A stretch of DNA of 46,022 nt from Kibdelosporangium sp. MJ126-NF4 (lineage in GTDB: Bacteria > Actinomycetota > Actinomycetes > Mycobacteriales > Pseudonocardiaceae), in the NCBI RefSeq assembly GCF_000826545.1, contig NZ_CDME01000005.1:1-46022 (forward strand). Direction: 5' to 3'. Shown one piece after another: positions 44,110-46,022 of the stretch. The first letter of the stretch is position 1. Each line of letters begins with the position of its first letter. The notes under the pieces are model-generated. The model was not told the origin of the DNA. It saw only the letters and a list, made by a program, of their open reading frames with translations, and did no database searches. The position numbers and the translations under genes are program-made.

Positions 44110-45479
44110 CGATCGACGTGCCCCGAATCCGGTCCCGGGTCGCCGACCTGCTTGCCGAGTACGGAATCCCGAGTGCCGCGATCGGTGTGCTGCACGACGG
44201 TGCCGTCACCGAGTTCGCGGTCGGCGTGAAAAGCGCGCGGACGCGGCACCCCGCGACGACGGACACCATCTACCAGTGCGGCTCCATGACGAAAACCTGG
44301 ACCGCGCTGGCCTTCATGCAACTTGTCGACGAAGGCGAAGTCAGCCTCGACGAACCAGTGCGGACGTACCTGCCCAGCTTCGCGGTGGCCGACGCCCGGG
44401 TGAGCGCCGAAGTCACACCCCGGCACCTGCTGTGCCACACCAACGGGATCGAGGAAGCCTACGGCGATCCCGGCGAGGACGACGACGTCCACGAGCGAAT
44501 GGTCGAGAACATCGCCGACGCGCCCCAGGTCTTCCCGCTGGGACGGACGCACGGGTACAGCGCGGCGCTGGGATACGCGATTCTCGCGCGCATCCTGGAG
44601 GTGTGCGACGGTCGAAGCTGGGACGACATCATGCGGGACCGTCTTTTCGGCCCCATGGGTCTCACCGACACGAGCAGCCGGTGGGACCAGGTCGACGAGA
44701 CCCGGGCCGCGACCGGGCACCTGATCCGGTCGCTGGACGAAGGGCCGATTGTCACACCGGTCGATCACCTCCCGCGCGCGTACGGCCCAGGCGGCAACAT
44801 CACCTCGACGACTCGAGACGTGCTCACGTTGGCACACGTACTGCTCAACGAAGGTGTCGCGCCGAACGGAAAGCGCATCCTGTCAGCTGACGGCGTCCGG
44901 GAGATGATGAGTTCGCGTGTGTCCGTGCCGGACCCGTACCTCTTCGGGCCGGAATGGGCGCTGGGCCTAATCGTGTGCGACTGGCACGGCGAGACCGTGT
45001 ACGCGACCGACGGCAGCACGATCGGCCAGAACGCCCGGCTGCGGCTGCTGCCCGACTCGGGCACCGCCGTCACCATGCTGGCCAACGGCGGACCGCGCGA
45101 GAGCCTATACCGTGTGGTGTTCAACGAGATCCTGGCCGACCTCGGCGTGGTGACCATCCCGGACCTGCCGGAACCGAACGCGGCACTGAACCTCGACCTG
45201 TCCCGGTATGTCGGCGTCTACGAGCGACCAGGCGCGCGGTACGAGGTGTCCGCAGTGGACGGGCGGTTGTCGCTGGCGTTGACCGTCGACCCGGTGCAGG
45301 CGGAGTTCCTCGGCAAGCCGGACCGCGTCGAGTACGACCTGCTGGCGGTGAGCGAGACACACTTCCTGATGCCGTCGACGGATCCGTTGGAGGACGTGCA
45401 GACGGTCGCGATCTACGACTTCACTGACGGAAGGGCCCAATACCTGCACACCAACTGCCGGGTGCACCCACGAAGCTGA
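44106..45479 (+). CDS. Serine hydrolase of the beta-lactamase (class C/penicillin-binding) superfamily
   Basis: 457 residues from ATG 44106. The SXXK motif is S60-M-T-K63 in YQCGSMTKTW. The second motif, normally YxN, reads Y151-S-A. The third motif region is ATDGSTIGQNARL. A C-terminal domain of about 110 residues (from NLDLSRYVGVYERPG) is the lipocalin-like DUF3471-type extension. There is no signal peptide, so it acts in the cytoplasm, more likely as an esterase, amidase or D-aminopeptidase than a true beta-lactamase. It is coupled to the small upstream protein. Confidence 0.88.
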   Translation: MTIDVPRIRSRVADLLAEYGIPSAAIGVLHDGAVTEFAVGVKSARTRHPATTDTIYQCGSMTKTWTALAFMQLVDEGEVSLDEPVRTYLPSFAVADARVSAEVTPRHLLCHTNGIEEAYGDPGEDDDVHERMVENIADAPQVFPLGRTHGYSAALGYAILARILEVCDGRSWDDIMRDRLFGPMGLTDTSSRWDQVDETRAATGHLIRSLDEGPIVTPVDHLPRAYGPGGNITSTTRDVLTLAHVLLNEGVAPNGKRILSADGVREMMSSRVSVPDPYLFGPEWALGLIVCDWHGETVYATDGSTIGQNARLRLLPDSGTAVTMLANGGPRESLYRVVFNEILADLGVVTIPDLPEPNAALNLDLSRYVGVYERPGARYEVSAVDGRLSLALTVDPVQAEFLGKPDRVEYDLLAVSETHFLMPSTDPLEDVQTVAIYDFTDGRAQYLHTNCRVHPRS

Positions 45480-45509
45480 CGGCAGGCCAGTGGCAGGGTG
45501 TGCGACACG

Positions 45510-45667
45510 CGCGAATGCCAATGCGCGAGGCATGTGGCTTGCGCGCGAAGCGCAGAGGTGTGTGACTTGTGCGCGAAGCGCAGAGGCGTGTGGTTTGCGG
45601 CTCGCGCGCGAAGCGCAGGTGTGTGTGGCTTGCGGCTCGCGCGCATGCGCAGGGGTGTGGTTCGTGG
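45510..45667. repeat. Degenerate 28-35-bp tandem repeats, about five copies
   Basis: Units with the core GCGCGAAGCGCAG followed by GTGTGTG-type sequence begin near 45510, 45541, 45569, 45604 and 45639. The core GCGC-GAA-GCGC is palindromic. Units vary in length by insertion of TTGCGGCTC. No gene is here; frames on both strands merely translate the repeat. It is not a CRISPR array because there are no unique spacers. Confidence 0.75.
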
Positions 45668-45813
45668 GGTGTCCCTCCCGTATGGCAGTGAGGATGGGTG
45701 TGCGTCCGTGAGGATGTGATCTGGTGGTTGTCCTGGTTGGGTCTGACCCGTCGTATGGCTGGCTGTTGTGCCTTTCCCAGGATCTGTCGGCTGGGCCGGG
45801 GCAGCCATCGGGT

Positions 45814-45903
45814 GTGCACCGGCCCGGCGACCGTGACCTCATAGGAGCCTGTTCGCAGCAGGCGACCCATCACTGTCCTGTCCGACCGCCAGGCCGGGTG
45901 CAC
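45814..45903 (+). ncRNA. Structured region upstream of the edge ORF, possible IS110-type bridge RNA
   Basis: GTGCACC at 45814-45820 pairs with GGTGCAC at 45897-45903, and the stem extends with GGCC/GGCC (45821-45824 with 45892-45895) past a bulge. Inside is a second hairpin, GCCTG (45847-45851) with CAGGC (45859-45863) around a 7-nt loop. IS110-family elements encode their bridge RNA in the non-coding left end just before the transposase. The identity rests on the presumed transposase start and fold only. Confidence 0.4.
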
Positions 45904-45947
45904 GCCACCCGTACCCGTTGGTCAGTGAACAGGATGGCGCTACCAGG

Positions 45948-46022
45948 ATGGCAAACCCGCGCTCGAAGAAGAAGTCCACCCACACGACCGACTCGACCGG
46001 CACCCAGGTGGTCCCGGTCGGG
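45948..46022 (+). CDS. N-terminus of a possible IS110-family transposase, cut by the window edge
   Basis: 25 codons from ATG 45948 with no stop: MANPRSKKKSTHTTDS and then a hydrophobic VVPVG. IS110 transposases often have a short basic, Ser/Thr-rich lead and then a strand entering the DEDD catalytic core (VVxGVDTHxD). This one breaks off just at that point, so the assignment is a guess. AGGA lies about 11 nt upstream. The preceding 235 bp are non-coding and structured. Any other basic-start protein is possible. Confidence 0.4.
   Translation, partial: MANPRSKKKSTHTTDSTGTQVVPVG

Noticed and set aside
45490..45903. Several small frames and a CRISPR-like look in the tail
   Set aside because: The repeats are directly joined with no unique spacers, and the frames on both strands merely translate the repeat.

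Overview
The window is high-GC actinobacterial chromosome. Gene order points to the order Pseudonocardiales (Amycolatopsis/Kibdelosporangium-like), a relative of Mycobacterium. From memory, the series fbiD-ppk, gpsA, ddl, DUF3515, thiL, ung, rpmB, DAK2/FakA, recG, pyc, rsmD, coaD, sepIVA, DUF177, rpmF, rnc, mutM follows the M. tuberculosis block around Rv2984 down to Rv2924c. Starts are often GTG and once TTG. Several genes have a TANNNT -10 box 6-8 nt before the start codon, as in leaderless transcription. The F420 gene cofC/fbiD and the actinobacterial septation protein SepIVA support this placement.

Layout. 1-2408 (minus strand): cofC and a polyphosphate kinase cut by the window edge. 2499-5919: plsC and gpsA (phospholipid precursors), a cystathionine gamma-lyase-type enzyme, then a Cys-codon leader peptide in front of a cysteine dioxygenase. 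5891-8025: a PNPOx-fold flavoprotein divergent from a MocR/PdxR-type regulator. 8037-18432: housekeeping genes (ddl, DUF3515, an Lrp ligand-binding domain protein, thiL, gamma-carbonic anhydrase, ung, HAD phosphatase, MFS exporter, rpmB, FakA-like kinase, recG). 18436-22455: a MerR regulator divergent from an imine-reductase-like oxidoreductase, a long DivIVA-type coiled-coil protein, and a regulator with two LuxR helix-turn-helix domains. 22558-28489: pyruvate carboxylase, then a tightly overlapping trio of two signal-peptidase paralogues and an arginase-fold protein, then a DUF2087 protein. 28495-33805: a HelD-type helicase, an SDR enzyme, rsmD, coaD, an orphan MerB-like protein and a GNAT acetyltransferase. 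33846-37617: a secreted guanyl-specific ribonuclease and the sepIVA, DUF177, rpmF, rnc, mutM block. 37742-46022 is accessory: a frameshifted TPR-like gene, two GAF-ANTAR regulators, an asnB-marR operon, a serine-hydrolase operon with a divergent regulator, a degenerate tandem repeat, and what looks like the left end of an IS110-type element running off the window.

The most striking observation is the signal-peptidase pair at 26014-27362. The two proteins are the same length (224 aa) and align without a gap at about 60 % identity by hand count. Each has lost one half of the Ser/Lys catalytic dyad, and the losses are reciprocal: the first has Gly38 where the nucleophilic Ser belongs but keeps Lys80, and the second keeps Ser38 but has Gly80. 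Their start and stop codons overlap (TGATG), and the second overlaps an arginase-fold gene in the same way. This suggests an obligate pair of half-sites or a pair of pseudo-peptidases rather than two ordinary SPase I enzymes.

Other points of interest are the HIDL...LC leader peptide before cysteine dioxygenase, operator-like palindromes inside the -35/-10 spacers of the asnB and serine-hydrolase promoters, and terminator hairpins built into the 3' ends of coding regions. No tRNA, rRNA or CRISPR array was seen. The gaps at 19760-19992 and 21394-21627 hold nothing I can name. The only long gene-free stretch (45480-45947) holds the tandem repeat and the structured IS-end region.
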